Shown here: piece by piece, positions 8,689 to 17,678 of the stretch
Position numbering within the stretch: the first letter of the stretch is position 1
Layout: each line of letters starts with the position of its first letter
Source: Sphingomonas dokdonensis
GTDB lineage: Bacteria > Pseudomonadota > Alphaproteobacteria > Sphingomonadales > Sphingomonadaceae
Assembly: GCF_002197685.1 (NCBI RefSeq)
Contig: NZ_NBBI01000001.1
Location: 310,001-374,000, forward strand
DNA: 64,000 bases
Reading direction: 5' to 3'
Position numbers and translations under genes: made by a program
Notes under the pieces: model-generated
What the model saw: the letters and a program-made list of their open reading frames with translations, nothing else
Databases searched by the model: none
What the model was told of the DNA's origin: nothing

Positions 8689-9582
8689 ATGGCACGAGTT
8701 GCATTCATCGGTCTGGGCAATATGGGCGGGGGTATGGCCGCGAACCTTGCCAAGGCGGGGCATGACGTGCGCGCCTTTGATCTCAGCCAGGACGCGCTCG
8801 ATCGTGCGAAAAAGGCGGGCTGCCTGCCGGTCGCTGATGCCGCAGAGGCAATCGAGGGTGCCGAGGCGATCATCACCATGCTGCCCGCCGGCAAGCATGT
8901 CGCACAGGTCTATGCCGATGCCGTGTTCGGCAAGGCAGCGCCCGGCGCGATCCTGATCGATTGCTCGACCATCGACGTCGCCACCGCGCGCCAGCTCGCC
9001 AGCGATGCGCAGGCCCGCGGCCTGGAGGCGGTCGACGCACCCGTCTCGGGCGGGATCGCCGCGGCGAACGGCGGCACGCTCACCTTCATGGTCGGCGGCA
9101 CGGAGTCGGGGTTTGCCGCCGCGCAGCCGTTTCTGGAAGACATGGGCAAGGCCGTGATCCACGCCGGCGCCAGCGGCGCGGGGCAGGCGGTCAAGATGTG
9201 CAACAACCTGATTCTTGCCGGCACGATGATCGCGACCTGCGAAGGCTTTGCGCTCGCCGAGAAGCTTGGGCTCGATCCGCAGGTGTTCTACGACATTTCC
9301 AGCAAGGCGACCGGCCAGAGCTGGTCGATGACCAGCTATTGTCCGCTGCCCGGCGTTGGCCCGGAAAGCCCGGCGGATCGCGATTACCAGGGCGGGTTCG
9401 CCGCCGCGCTGATGCTGAAGGATCTGCGCCTTGCCATGGCCGCTGCGGCCGAAGCGGGCGCCAACCTGCCGCTCGGCACCCGCTCGACCGAACTTTACGA
9501 AGCGTTCGCCGCCGAGCACGGCAGTCTCGATTTCTCCGCCATCATCAAGACCGCGCAGGCATCCGGGCAGGGCGGGTCGTGA
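8689..9582 (+). CDS. mmsB: 3-hydroxyisobutyrate dehydrogenase
   Basis: 297 residues of the beta-hydroxyacid dehydrogenase family. The NAD-binding GLGNMGGGM is at residues 8-16, the substrate motif DAPVSGG at 116-122, and catalytic Lys169 sits in GAGQAVKMCNN. It oxidises 3-hydroxyisobutyrate to methylmalonate semialdehyde, the substrate of MmsA. AAGGAGAAG precedes the ATG at 8689. Its TGA overlaps the GTG start of the next gene. Confidence 0.95.
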   Translation: MARVAFIGLGNMGGGMAANLAKAGHDVRAFDLSQDALDRAKKAGCLPVADAAEAIEGAEAIITMLPAGKHVAQVYADAVFGKAAPGAILIDCSTIDVATARQLASDAQARGLEAVDAPVSGGIAAANGGTLTFMVGGTESGFAAAQPFLEDMGKAVIHAGASGAGQAVKMCNNLILAGTMIATCEGFALAEKLGLDPQVFYDISSKATGQSWSMTSYCPLPGVGPESPADRDYQGGFAAALMLKDLRLAMAAAAEAGANLPLGTRSTELYEAFAAEHGSLDFSAIIKTAQASGQGGS

Positions 9583-10037
9583 GCGTCGCCTTCCGCCGTG
9601 AGAGCGATGAGGAACACAAGGAGCCGCGCTTCGAGGTGCCGCTGCCGGCCGGGCCCAATCTCGTCACCCCGCGCGGCCGTGCGCTGATCGACGAGAAAAT
9701 TGCCGCGTTGCAGGCTGACCTCGCCGCCGCGGACGAGCTTGGCCGCGAGGACATCGCGCGTTGGCTGCGCTACTGGAAAACGCGGCGCGCTACCGCGATC
9801 CTTGCGCCCGAGCCGCCCGAGGATGAGGTGGCGTTCGGCACCCGCGTGCGTTTCCGCCTGAATGGCACAGTTAAGGAAATCGGCATCGTCGGCGATGACG
9901 AGGCCGATCCGGCCGCCGGGCAGCTCGCCTTTTCCGCGCCCCTGGTCCGCGCAATGATGGGTGCGACGACGGCCGAGTTCGTTGCCTTCAATGGCCGCGC
10001 CGACGCGATCGAGATTATCGATATAGCTCCGCTCTGA
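9579..10037 (+). CDS. GreA/GreB-family transcription factor, short form
   Basis: 152 residues from a GTG whose last two bases overlap the mmsB stop (GTGA). The region LVTPRGRALIDEKIAALQADL resembles the start of the Gre N-terminal coiled coil, and residues about 75-150 resemble the FKBP-like C-terminal domain (GTRVRFRL ... GDDEAD). The coiled coil is much shorter than in GreA, so the usual pair of acidic tip residues cannot be placed. It may be a Gre-like RNA polymerase secondary-channel factor with altered function. Coupling to mmsB is translational, not obviously functional. Confidence 0.8.
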   Translation: MSVAFRRESDEEHKEPRFEVPLPAGPNLVTPRGRALIDEKIAALQADLAAADELGREDIARWLRYWKTRRATAILAPEPPEDEVAFGTRVRFRLNGTVKEIGIVGDDEADPAAGQLAFSAPLVRAMMGATTAEFVAFNGRADAIEIIDIAPL

Positions 10038-10100
10038 TCGTCGGCACCATTGCGCGCATCTGGCGTTTGCCCATCACCATCCATCAACGGGAGTAGTGAT

Positions 10101-10544
10101 GTGAGTATCTTTGGCGCCATTAAGAAGGCGATCTTCGGCGATCGTGGGCCGCTCGGCGGGCAGTTCTCCGGCAAGCCTGCGCCGCAAGCGGCACCTGCTC
10201 CCGGCGCCGCGCCGCGTCCGACCCCGACGGCAACGCCTGCGGCGCCTCCGTCGGTACAGGCGCCCGCTGCCGCCCCTGCCGCAGCGCCGGTCGATGTGGA
10301 AAAGGTGCTGTCCGAGCGCGCCGAGAAGCAGGGGCAGACGCTCAACTGGCGCACGTCGATCGTCGACTTGATGAAGCTGCTCGACATCGATTCCAGCCTA
10401 GCGAACCGCAAGGAACTGGCGACCGAACTCGGCTACACCGGCGCCAAGGACGGCTCGGCCGAAATGAACATCTGGCTTCACAAGGCGGTGATGCGCGAGC
10501 TTGAGAAGAATGGCGGCATCGTCCCCGCTGGCCTGAAGGACTGA
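10101..10544 (+). CDS. DUF3597 domain protein
   Basis: 147 residues from a GTG at 10101 preceded by CGGGAG. The N-terminus (SIFGAIKKAIFG) and the C-terminal domain (DVEKVLSERAEKQGQTLNW ... LATELGYTG ... WLHKAVMRELEKNGG) match the DUF3597 family. Residues about 25-70 are a proline/alanine-rich linker. Family function is unknown; some DUF3597 proteins carry a LysM domain, but none is visible here. Confidence 0.87.
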   Translation: MSIFGAIKKAIFGDRGPLGGQFSGKPAPQAAPAPGAAPRPTPTATPAAPPSVQAPAAAPAAAPVDVEKVLSERAEKQGQTLNWRTSIVDLMKLLDIDSSLANRKELATELGYTGAKDGSAEMNIWLHKAVMRELEKNGGIVPAGLKD

Positions 10545-10552
10545 TGCGCTTA

Positions 10553-10587
10553 CCCGTGCCGCGCGTCGCTTTGGCGCGCGGCACGGG
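10553..10587 (+). terminator. Strong GC hairpin after DUF3597 gene
   Basis: A perfect 13-bp stem (CCCGTGCCGCGCG / CGCGCGGCACGGG) with a 9-nt loop begins 8 bp after the stop codon. No U-run follows, so it may act as an intrinsic terminator of the weak-tail type common in high-GC genomes or as a 3' stabiliser. Confidence 0.6.
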
Positions 10588-10642
10588 ACAAGGCGGCGGG
10601 TGATGGTGGCGCAAGCGAGGCGCGGCCGCTATCCGGCGGCGG

Positions 10643-11671
10643 ATGAACGGACCCAATCGCCTGCGGCTCGATGGCGCCGCACTTGTCGAGAACTGGCGAA
10701 CCCTGGCCCGCCTCAGCGGCCGCGCAGCGTGCGGCGCGGCGGTCAAGGCGGATGGCTATGGACTGGGCGCAGACGCGGTAGTCACGCGGTTGGCGGACGC
10801 AGGCTGCCGCGACTTCTTCGTCGCCACCTGGGCGGAGGCGGCTTCGCTCGACCGGTCCGACATCTCGGTTTCGGTGCTGCATGGCGTTCGCGATGCCGAC
10901 ATGCCGATGGTGCATCAGCTCGCGGCGCGTCCCGTGTTGAGCACGACGGCGCAGGTGCAGCGCTGGCGCACGGCAGGCGCCGGGCTGTGCCACGTCATGG
11001 TGGATACCGGCATGAACCGGCTAGGCATCGCGCCGGAGGATATCGCCGCGGGGCTGCTCGCGGGACTCCCGGTCGATGTGCTGATGAGTCACCTCGCTTC
11101 CGCCGAAGAGCAGAGTGCGCCGATCAACGGACAGCAACGCGCCACCCTCGCATCGATCGCCGAACGATCGGGCGCGCGCCGGGTCAGCCTCGCCAATTCA
11201 GCCGGGATTGCGCTCGGCCCCGACTTCGCCTTTGATCTCACTCGGCCGGGCGTTGCCCTCTACGGCGCCGTTCCAAGCGAAGGGTTGGCGGGGCTGATCC
11301 GCCCCGTGGTGACGATCGAAGCCGAGGTGCTGCAGCGTCGCCGCGTTCCGGCCGGCGGCCGAGTCGGCTACAATCTCACGTGGACGGCGCAGCGGGATAG
11401 CGATGTCGCGGTCGTCAACCTCGGCTATGCCGATGGCTACCGCCGCGCCTTCTCCAATCGTGGTACGGCCTTCGTCGGCAACGTCGCCGTACCCGTCATC
11501 GGCCGTGTGTCGATGGATCTGACCGCATTGGACGTCACCGGCGTGGACATAGCGGAGGGCGAGTGGGTCGCCTTCGATCCCGACCTGCCGCGCGCGTCGG
11601 CTGCGTCGGATGTCTCGCAATATGAGCTGCTGACCGGTCTCGGCCGCCGCTTCGATCGCGTCTGGCGCTAG
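10643..11671 (+). CDS. alr: Alanine racemase
   Basis: 342 residues. Pyridoxal phosphate would bind Lys35 in AAVKADGYGLG, the family signature. The C-terminal beta domain carries the partner base region VGYNLTW ... LGYADGYRR and the GRVSMDL loop. It supplies D-alanine for peptidoglycan. It converges on the PHA-synthase-like gene with a 2-bp gap. The start has only a weak ribosome site (GGCGG). Confidence 0.95.
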   Translation: MNGPNRLRLDGAALVENWRTLARLSGRAACGAAVKADGYGLGADAVVTRLADAGCRDFFVATWAEAASLDRSDISVSVLHGVRDADMPMVHQLAARPVLSTTAQVQRWRTAGAGLCHVMVDTGMNRLGIAPEDIAAGLLAGLPVDVLMSHLASAEEQSAPINGQQRATLASIAERSGARRVSLANSAGIALGPDFAFDLTRPGVALYGAVPSEGLAGLIRPVVTIEAEVLQRRRVPAGGRVGYNLTWTAQRDSDVAVVNLGYADGYRRAFSNRGTAFVGNVAVPVIGRVSMDLTALDVTGVDIAEGEWVAFDPDLPRASAASDVSQYELLTGLGRRFDRVWR

Positions 11672-11673
11672 GG

Positions 11674-12723
11674 TCAGGGTAGGGCGGCGAGCCAGTCGCG
11701 CAGTGGCGCCCAGAGCTGCTCCTGCGCGCGGCTGCCGACGATCATGCCGACGTGGCCAGCACCCAGGTCGCGTCGATCGGCAAGTCCGACCGCGGTTGCC
11801 GCGGGAACGATCCGATCGTTCAAGGAGACGAACTCGATCGTCGGGCAGGCAAGCGCCAGCGGATCGATCGTGCGACCCGCCACCTGCCAGCGTCCTTCCC
11901 CCGGTGCATTAGCCAGCAGCATGCCCTCGAACAGTTCCGCGCCTGCCGCATAGGTCAGCGGCGCGCCGCCGTTCGCCCAATCCTCCATCGCGACGAACAT
12001 CGCCGCCGCATCGTCGGGCATCGTGGCGAATGCTTCGAACTTGGCGATCGTGCGCGCCGGATCGAGCCGCCAGAAGCCGGTCTGCAGGACCTCCATCGGC
12101 ACGAGCCCGAGCTCGGCGCACGCAGGCTTCGCCGCATCCCAAAGGGCGCCGATATCGCGGCGTGCCGCGCCATAGCCGTCGAACTGCCAAGGCGACGCGA
12201 TCGTTGCCACGCCGGCGCAATCGCTGACTGCCGCCGCCGCGATGCTCAGGATGCCCCCCAGGCAATAACCGACCAGCACCGGCGGCTGTGGAAAGCGGCG
12301 CAGCAGCGGGAGCAGGAGTTGCGCAACGTGATTGGCGACATCCATCGCCCGGTCCGCCGGTTGCGGCTCGCCCCAGTCGAGCAGCCAGACGTGAAAGCCC
12401 TGCTGCGCCATCCACCGCACCAGTGAGCGGTTAGACATCAGGTCAAGGATGAAGGGTGGATTGATCAAAGACGGAACGAAGATCACCGGCCGACCCGCGC
12501 CGCCATAATCGCGCAATCGCGCCCGGCCTTGGCGCCGCGCAGCCTTCGCCATCCTTCGGCCGACCCGCGGCGCCTCCTGATAGCGTCGCAGGCCTGCCAA
12601 GGTCTGCGCCCGTCGCAGCTCAGATGCTGCGGTTTCGCTGCGCAGCATGTCGAGGAACAGGGGGAGGGGCCGCGGGCCGTGTTGCGGCGCCGAAACAGAT
12701 GCTGTAGCGCGGGATGAAATCAT
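11674..12723 (-). CDS. PHA synthase-like alpha/beta hydrolase
   Basis: 349 residues with the lipase-box variant GYCLGG, placing a cysteine nucleophile (Cys154) as in polyhydroxyalkanoate synthases. Asp303 (LNDRIVP) and His324 (GAGHVGM) complete the triad. PFILDLMSNRSLVRWM also matches PhaC. Its length suits a short (class III-like) PhaC or a related thioesterase/transacylase. It is divergent from phaR with a 15-bp gap, so the phaR promoter must lie inside this gene. The ATG at 12723 is preferred because a GTG at 12753 would overlap phaR. Whether it polymerises hydroxyacyl-CoA is unproven; a PhaE partner was not seen. Confidence 0.8.
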   Translation of the reverse strand: MISSRATASVSAPQHGPRPLPLFLDMLRSETAASELRRAQTLAGLRRYQEAPRVGRRMAKAARRQGRARLRDYGGAGRPVIFVPSLINPPFILDLMSNRSLVRWMAQQGFHVWLLDWGEPQPADRAMDVANHVAQLLLPLLRRFPQPPVLVGYCLGGILSIAAAAVSDCAGVATIASPWQFDGYGAARRDIGALWDAAKPACAELGLVPMEVLQTGFWRLDPARTIAKFEAFATMPDDAAAMFVAMEDWANGGAPLTYAAGAELFEGMLLANAPGEGRWQVAGRTIDPLALACPTIEFVSLNDRIVPAATAVGLADRRDLGAGHVGMIVGSRAQEQLWAPLRDWLAALP

Positions 12724-12738
12724 AAGCGGGGCATCGCG

Positions 12739-13293
12739 ATGAAGAAGCAGCACACGGGAGAGGGCGCGATCATCATCAAGAAATACGCCAATCGCCGCCT
12801 CTATAATACCGAAAGCTCATCCTACATCACGCTCGAGCATCTCGCCGCGATGACGCGCGAGGGACGTGAGTTCAAGGTCGTCGACGCCAAGACCGACGAG
12901 GATATTACCCACAGCATCCTCACGCAGATCATCATGGAAGAAGAGGGGCGCGGCGACCAGCCGATGCTGCCCGTTAATTTCCTCCGTCAGCTCATCGCCA
13001 TGTACGGCGATTCGATGCAGGCGATGGTGCCCGGCTACCTCGAAGCATCGATGGACAGCTTCCGGCACAATCAGGCGCAGTTCAAATCCGCGGTCGAGGG
13101 CGCCTTTGCCGGCTCTCCGTTCGCCGAGATGGCCAAGCGCAACATGGCCGTATTCGAAGCGGCGACCAGCGCGTTCAAGCCCGCCACGCCTACGGCACCT
13201 GCCGCCGCCGGCGGCAGCAAGGATGACGAGATCGCGTCGCTCAAGGCGGAACTGGCGCGGCTGCAGGACAAGGTGAACAAACTCGCGGGCTGA
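12739..13293 (+). CDS. phaR: Polyhydroxyalkanoate synthesis regulator PhaR
   Basis: 184 residues. The N-terminal PHB/PHA DNA-binding domain is clear (IIIKKYANRRLYNTESSSY at about 11-29, then VVDAKTDEDITHSILTQII). The C-terminus is an Ala/Pro linker followed by a short coiled coil (DDEIASLKAELARLQDKVNKL). PhaR binds PHA granules and represses phasin and PHA genes. The nearby PHA-synthase-like gene supports a role in storage-polymer or acyl-CoA balance. Confidence 0.93.
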   Translation: MKKQHTGEGAIIIKKYANRRLYNTESSSYITLEHLAAMTREGREFKVVDAKTDEDITHSILTQIIMEEEGRGDQPMLPVNFLRQLIAMYGDSMQAMVPGYLEASMDSFRHNQAQFKSAVEGAFAGSPFAEMAKRNMAVFEAATSAFKPATPTAPAAAGGSKDDEIASLKAELARLQDKVNKLAG

Positions 13294-13334
13294 CGGTGCT
13301 GCTAGCCGCATCGCGCAGGGCGAGGCGGCAGCGA

Positions 13335-14129
13335 TCAGGCGCGAACGGTACCCAGCGCCCGCTCGTCGGCCCGCAGGGTGAGCACCTCGACGCCGTCATG
13401 CGTCACCGCAACCGTATGTTCGAACTGCGCCGATAGCTTGCGATCAGCGGTGACGACCGTCCAGCTATCGGCCTCGGTCGTGACCTTGCGGCTGCCCTGA
13501 TTGATCATCGGCTCGACGGTGAAGGTCATGCCTTCGCGCAGCATCGGGCCCGTGCCGGGCTTGCCGAAATTCAGCACCTGCGGCTCTTCGTGCATTTCGC
13601 GGCCGATGCCGTGGCCGCAATATTCGCGCACCACGGAATAGCCGTTCTTCTTGGCATGCCGCTCGATCGCGGCGCCGATATCTCCGACATGGGCGCCGGG
13701 TCGCACCGAGCGAATGCCCTTCCACATCGCCTCTTGCGCCACCCGTACCAGCCGGCGCGCAGCAGGTGCTATCTCACCAACCATGTACGTCTTGCTCGAA
13801 TCGGCGATGAAGCCGTTCTTTTCGAGCGTGATGTCCAGGTTGATGATGTCCCCGTCGCGGATGATCTCGTTCTCGTCGGGAACGCCATGGCACACCACAT
13901 GATTGATCGAGCAGTTCAGCACGAAGCCATAGCCATATTGGCCCTTGCTCGCCGGTCGGGCGTCCAGCGTATCGGTGATGAAATGCTCGACGAGATCGTT
14001 GACCGCTAGCGTCGACAGCCCGGCCAGCGGTTGCGTGTCGAGCATCTCGAACACGGACGCCAGCAGCCGGCCGGACTCGCGCATGAGGTCCATCTCGTCG
14101 GCCGTCTTCACTACCGCGCCGTGCCTCAC
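13335..14129 (-). CDS. map: Methionine aminopeptidase, type I
   Basis: 264 residues. The metal-ligand segments are all present: NLDITLEKNGFIADSS, CGHGIGREMHEEP, TFTVEPMI and QFEHTVAV. It removes N-terminal methionine from nascent proteins. The GTG at 14129 shares GTGA with the stop codon of the upstream exported methyltransferase, so translation is probably coupled. An in-frame extension further upstream would run through that gene and is rejected. Confidence 0.93.
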   Translation of the reverse strand: MRHGAVVKTADEMDLMRESGRLLASVFEMLDTQPLAGLSTLAVNDLVEHFITDTLDARPASKGQYGYGFVLNCSINHVVCHGVPDENEIIRDGDIINLDITLEKNGFIADSSKTYMVGEIAPAARRLVRVAQEAMWKGIRSVRPGAHVGDIGAAIERHAKKNGYSVVREYCGHGIGREMHEEPQVLNFGKPGTGPMLREGMTFTVEPMINQGSRKVTTEADSWTVVTADRKLSAQFEHTVAVTHDGVEVLTLRADERALGTVRA

Positions 14130-14935
14130 TTGGTCTTGACGAACTTCAGCGTGAAGCGGTCGCTTTCGCCGATCGCGGCATATTTGGTCCGATCGGCATC
14201 CTTTTGCGCAAAGGTCGGCGGCAGGGTCCACACGCCGGCCGGATGATCGTGCGTGTCCTTCGGATTGGCGTTCACCGCACTTTCGCCGACCAGCTTGAAG
14301 CCGGCCGCCTGCGCCAGCCGAACGACCGTTGACCGCTTGCTGTAGCCGCTCTTCTTCTCCAGCGCGGTGTCCATCGTCTCGGGCAAGCGATGGTCGACGA
14401 CGCCCAGCGTGCCACCGGGCTTCAGCATGGTGTGAAACGCAGCAAAGGTGCGCGCGGCCACTGCCGGATCATCGCCCATCAGCAGGTTGTGCACGTTCCG
14501 AAACGTCAGCACCACATCGGCGCTGCCCGCCGGCACATTGCTCTTGCCCGTTGCGCCATCGATCGTTGCGACCGTCGTCGGGCCGAACCATGCCTGCTTG
14601 CTTGCCAGCATCTTCTCCGCGCCTGCCTTGCCGCGTTCGTTCACCAGCGCGACATAGCGGCCCTTGCCCTTGACCAGCGGGGCCAGGATCTCGGTGTACC
14701 ATCCGCCGCCGGGGCTGAACTCCACCACCGTGTCGGTGGGCTTCACGCCAAAGAACGCGAGAGTCTCGGCCGGATGGCGATACTCGTCGCGCTGCCGGTT
14801 CACGTCGCTGCGTTGGGCACTACGCACCGCCGCCGTGATCGCGGCGGAGGGCTTGGGCTGCGCCTGCATCGCGGGCTGGGCGCTTACCGCTGCGGCGGAA
14901 ACGATCAGAACGGTCGCAAAGCCGATGGTGCGCAT
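14126..14935 (-). CDS. Exported class I SAM-dependent methyltransferase-like protein
   Basis: 269 residues beginning with a Sec signal peptide (MRTIGFATVLIVSAAAVSA, cleavage about 19/20). The mature part has a Rossmann methyltransferase motif I (VVEFSPGGGWYTEIL) and resembles the COG4798 group of predicted methyltransferases. GGGAGAG precedes the ATG at 14935. It is the first gene of a two-gene unit with map. SAM is cytoplasmic, so a periplasmic methyltransferase is puzzling; the fold may be used for something else. Confidence 0.8.
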   Translation of the reverse strand: MRTIGFATVLIVSAAAVSAQPAMQAQPKPSAAITAAVRSAQRSDVNRQRDEYRHPAETLAFFGVKPTDTVVEFSPGGGWYTEILAPLVKGKGRYVALVNERGKAGAEKMLASKQAWFGPTTVATIDGATGKSNVPAGSADVVLTFRNVHNLLMGDDPAVAARTFAAFHTMLKPGGTLGVVDHRLPETMDTALEKKSGYSKRSTVVRLAQAAGFKLVGESAVNANPKDTHDHPAGVWTLPPTFAQKDADRTKYAAIGESDRFTLKFVKTK

Positions 14936-14985
14936 TATCTCTCTCCCTTGGGGCACGTCATGGGTGCGGGTGTGGAGGCAGAAGA

Positions 14986-15177
14986 ATGGCAACGCAAGCG
15001 ATGCTGGTCGGGGCGGCAGCATCTTGCGCGATGGCCGCCGCCGGCGCGGCGTGGCGCGATCACCGGCGGACCCGGCGGCACGATCCCGACGCGGTCGGGC
15101 TGATTGATTGGCGAACGGTGCAGCTCGCCGCGATTGTCGGGACCTTGGTTCTGGCTGCGCTGGCAATCCGCGGGTGA
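14986..15177 (+). CDS. Small two-helix membrane protein, unknown
   Basis: 63 residues. A hydrophobic N-terminal stretch ([19 protein letters not shown]) and a C-terminal one ([17 protein letters not shown]) flank a basic linker, suggesting a hairpin inner-membrane protein. GGAGG lies about 8 nt before the ATG at 14986, which supports expression. It is divergent from the exported methyltransferase. No family was recognised. Confidence 0.65.
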   Translation: MATQAMLVGAAASCAMAAAGAAWRDHRRTRRHDPDAVGLIDWRTVQLAAIVGTLVLAALAIRG

Positions 15178-15259
15178 AACTGGGTCCATTTCGAATGTGC
15201 TAGCCGCGGCGCGCCCGGTCTTTCCGCTATCAGCGGGCAGGCAGGAGCGGGGGACGGCG

Positions 15260-15889
15260 ATGTTGAGCGTGGCGGCACGGGCCATGGAACGGGCAAGGAT
15301 CTGGCGTTGGCAGCGCGATCCGTTCACCAGCCAGCCGTTGCGCCGCTGGTTCCGTGAGCGGCATCGGGTCGACGTCGGCCTGTACAGCTACGGCTGCTTC
15401 GATCAGTGGCGCATGCCGGGGCCGCTGGTCGTCGGTCGCTATTGTTCGATCGCGAAGACCGCGCGATCCGCGCCGATCAACCACCCGATCGAGGCGATCA
15501 CCACCCACCCGGCCCTGTACGAGCGCAAGTTCGGCGTGGTGGATGCCGACATCCATTATGAAGATCCACAAGTGATCGAGGACGATGTCTGGATCGGGCA
15601 CCACGCCATCATCCTTCCAGGCTGCCGCCGCATCGGACGCGGCAGTATCATCGGCGCGGGTGCGATCGTCACGCGCGACGTGCCGCGCTATGCCGTGGTT
15701 GCCGGCAACCCGGCCCGCGTGCTGCGCGAACGCTTCCCGCGCGACGTGCAGGCGGCGCTGGAGCAGAGCCGCTGGTGGGAGCTCGATCTGGTCGCCCTGC
15801 GCACACTGGTCAGGGACAATCCGGCGCTCGCCTATCATCCGACCAGCGGGTCGCTGCGCGCGTGGACCAGCATGGCGGCGGCAGCCTGA
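15260..15889 (+). CDS. CatB-like hexapeptide acetyltransferase
   Basis: 209 residues. The left-handed beta-helix repeats are visible ([47 protein letters not shown]), typical of xenobiotic/sugar O-acetyltransferases, with the active-site His in the IGHHA segment. AGGAGCGGGG precedes the ATG at 15260. It is followed 5 bp later by two glycosyltransferases, so it probably acetylates a sugar of the same polysaccharide or glycolipid. Confidence 0.87.
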   Translation: MLSVAARAMERARIWRWQRDPFTSQPLRRWFRERHRVDVGLYSYGCFDQWRMPGPLVVGRYCSIAKTARSAPINHPIEAITTHPALYERKFGVVDADIHYEDPQVIEDDVWIGHHAIILPGCRRIGRGSIIGAGAIVTRDVPRYAVVAGNPARVLRERFPRDVQAALEQSRWWELDLVALRTLVRDNPALAYHPTSGSLRAWTSMAAAA

Positions 15890-15894
15890 GCGCG

Positions 15895-16761
15895 ATGCCA
15901 AACGTCAGCGTCATCATCCCGCATTTCAACGATCTTGCCGGGCTGGATCGATGCCTCGCCGCGCTGGAGGCGCAGTCCTTTCCACGCGAGCGTTTCGAGA
16001 TCGTCGTGGCGGACAACATGAGCCCGTGCGGCGAGGCGGCGGTGCGCGCGACCATCGCTGGACGAGCACGTTTGGTGATCGCGGCCGCGCGCGGCGCCGG
16101 CCCCGCACGCAACGCCGCCGTAGCGGCGTCGCGCGGGGCATTGCTCGCCTTCACCGATGCCGATTGCGTGCCTGGCCCGGCTTGGCTCACCAACGGCGTC
16201 GCTGCGCTCGACCATCACGATCTCGTCGGCGGCGCGGTGACGTTGCTGTTCGCCGGCAGCGGCAAATCGGGGGCGGAAGCGTATGAAGCGGTCTTCGCCT
16301 TCAACAATCGCCGCTACGTGGAGCGCGAGGGCTTTTCCGTCACCGCCAATCTCTTCTGCCATCGCGCCGTGCATGCCGCGACCGGCCCGTTTCACGTCGG
16401 TATGTCGGAGGATCGCGATTGGTGCCTGCGGGCGCGCGCGCTCGGCTATGTCATCGGCTATGCGCCAGGGGCACAGGTCGCCCATCCGGCGCGGGCGGAC
16501 TGGGGGGCGCTGCTCGTCAAATGGCAGCGGCTGAACGCGGAGCTTTATGCCAACATGCTGATGACGCCGCGCGGTCGGTTTCGCTGGCTGCTCGCGACGG
16601 CTGCGATGCCGGCATCGATCCTGATCCATGCCCCGCGGATCATCGCCAGTCCGACCCTGGCCGGCGCACTGGAGCGGGCACGCGGCGTCGCGACGCTCGC
16701 GCGGCTGCGGCTCTGGCGCTTCGGCGATGGCCTGCGCCGCCTCGTGAGCGCACGCGCGTGA
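15895..16761 (+). CDS. GT2 family glycosyltransferase
   Basis: 288 residues with the GT-A start NVSVIIPHFND and the metal/nucleotide motif FTDADCVPG. A hydrophobic C-terminal stretch suggests membrane association. Acceptor recognition is suggested by MSEDRDWCLRARALG. It is co-transcribed with the acetyltransferase upstream and overlaps the next glycosyltransferase by GTGA. The sugar and acceptor are not known. Confidence 0.9.
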   Translation: MPNVSVIIPHFNDLAGLDRCLAALEAQSFPRERFEIVVADNMSPCGEAAVRATIAGRARLVIAAARGAGPARNAAVAASRGALLAFTDADCVPGPAWLTNGVAALDHHDLVGGAVTLLFAGSGKSGAEAYEAVFAFNNRRYVEREGFSVTANLFCHRAVHAATGPFHVGMSEDRDWCLRARALGYVIGYAPGAQVAHPARADWGALLVKWQRLNAELYANMLMTPRGRFRWLLATAAMPASILIHAPRIIASPTLAGALERARGVATLARLRLWRFGDGLRRLVSARA

Positions 16762-17678
16762 CGCCGATCGCGGTTTGCATCGTATCCTTTCGCGATCCCG
16801 CATTGATCGCGCGCTGCCTCGATGCCGTCGGCAGATCCAGCTTCACCGAGTTCGAGGTCGTGCTTTGTGAGAATGGCGGCGACGCCGCGCGCGCGCGCCT
16901 GGCGCATTCGCTCCCGGCAACGCTGCCAGGCGGGCAGGCGGTGACGCTGCTCGATCAGAGTGCCAACCTTGGCTATGCCGGCGGCCTCAACGCCTGTATC
17001 GCGGCGCGCCCGCATGCCGCGGCATGGTGGGTTCTGAACCCCGATGCCGCGCCGGAGCCCGCCGCGCTGCAGGCGCTGGTCGATCGGCTCGCGCGCGGCG
17101 ATTGCGACGCGGTAGGCGGCACGCTCTATCATCCCGATGGCCGTATCCAGGCTTTGGGCGGCCGCTGGAACCCGTGGCTCGCGCGCGCCGAATCGATCGG
17201 CATCGGCACGGCACTGGACGCGCCGGTCGATCCCCGACGCGTCGAGGCGCTTACCAACTATCTGCTCGGTGCGTGCATGTTGATCGGGCCGCGTTTCCTC
17301 GCCGTCGCGGGGCCGATGCGCGACGATTATTTCCTGTACGCGGAGGAGATCGAATGGTGCCTGCGCGCCCGCAGCCGCGGCATGCGCCTTGGCTTCGCGT
17401 CGGGCGCGCGAATATGCCACGGCCAGGGCGGCACCACCGGCTCAGCCGCCCGGATCCATCATCGGCCGCGGCTGCCGGTCTATCTCGATGAGCGCAACAA
17501 GCTCCATGTCGTGCGCGATACGGCGCCGGCGCGCCTGCTCGTCGCCGCTCCGCTTGCCTTTCTGCTCGCGTGGGCGCGCTTCGGGCGCCGCGGCGCTCAT
17601 GCCCAGTGGAAGGCCGCCATGGCCGGTTGGTGGGCTGGAATCCGCAATCAGCGCGGGATGCCGGACTGGCTATCCTGA
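16758..17678 (+). CDS. GT2 family glycosyltransferase, rhamnosyltransferase-like
   Basis: 306 residues starting at a GTG that overlaps the previous stop codon. The N-terminus PIAVCIVSFRDP, the NLGYAGGLN motif, the WVLNPDAAP metal site and DYFLYAEEIEWCLRARSRG match the rhamnosyltransferase/WbbL-like subfamily. Together with the two genes upstream it forms a three-gene surface-glycan unit. No polymerase, flippase or export gene is nearby, so it may modify a glycan made elsewhere. Confidence 0.9.
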   Translation: MTPIAVCIVSFRDPALIARCLDAVGRSSFTEFEVVLCENGGDAARARLAHSLPATLPGGQAVTLLDQSANLGYAGGLNACIAARPHAAAWWVLNPDAAPEPAALQALVDRLARGDCDAVGGTLYHPDGRIQALGGRWNPWLARAESIGIGTALDAPVDPRRVEALTNYLLGACMLIGPRFLAVAGPMRDDYFLYAEEIEWCLRARSRGMRLGFASGARICHGQGGTTGSAARIHHRPRLPVYLDERNKLHVVRDTAPARLLVAAPLAFLLAWARFGRRGAHAQWKAAMAGWWAGIRNQRGMPDWLS

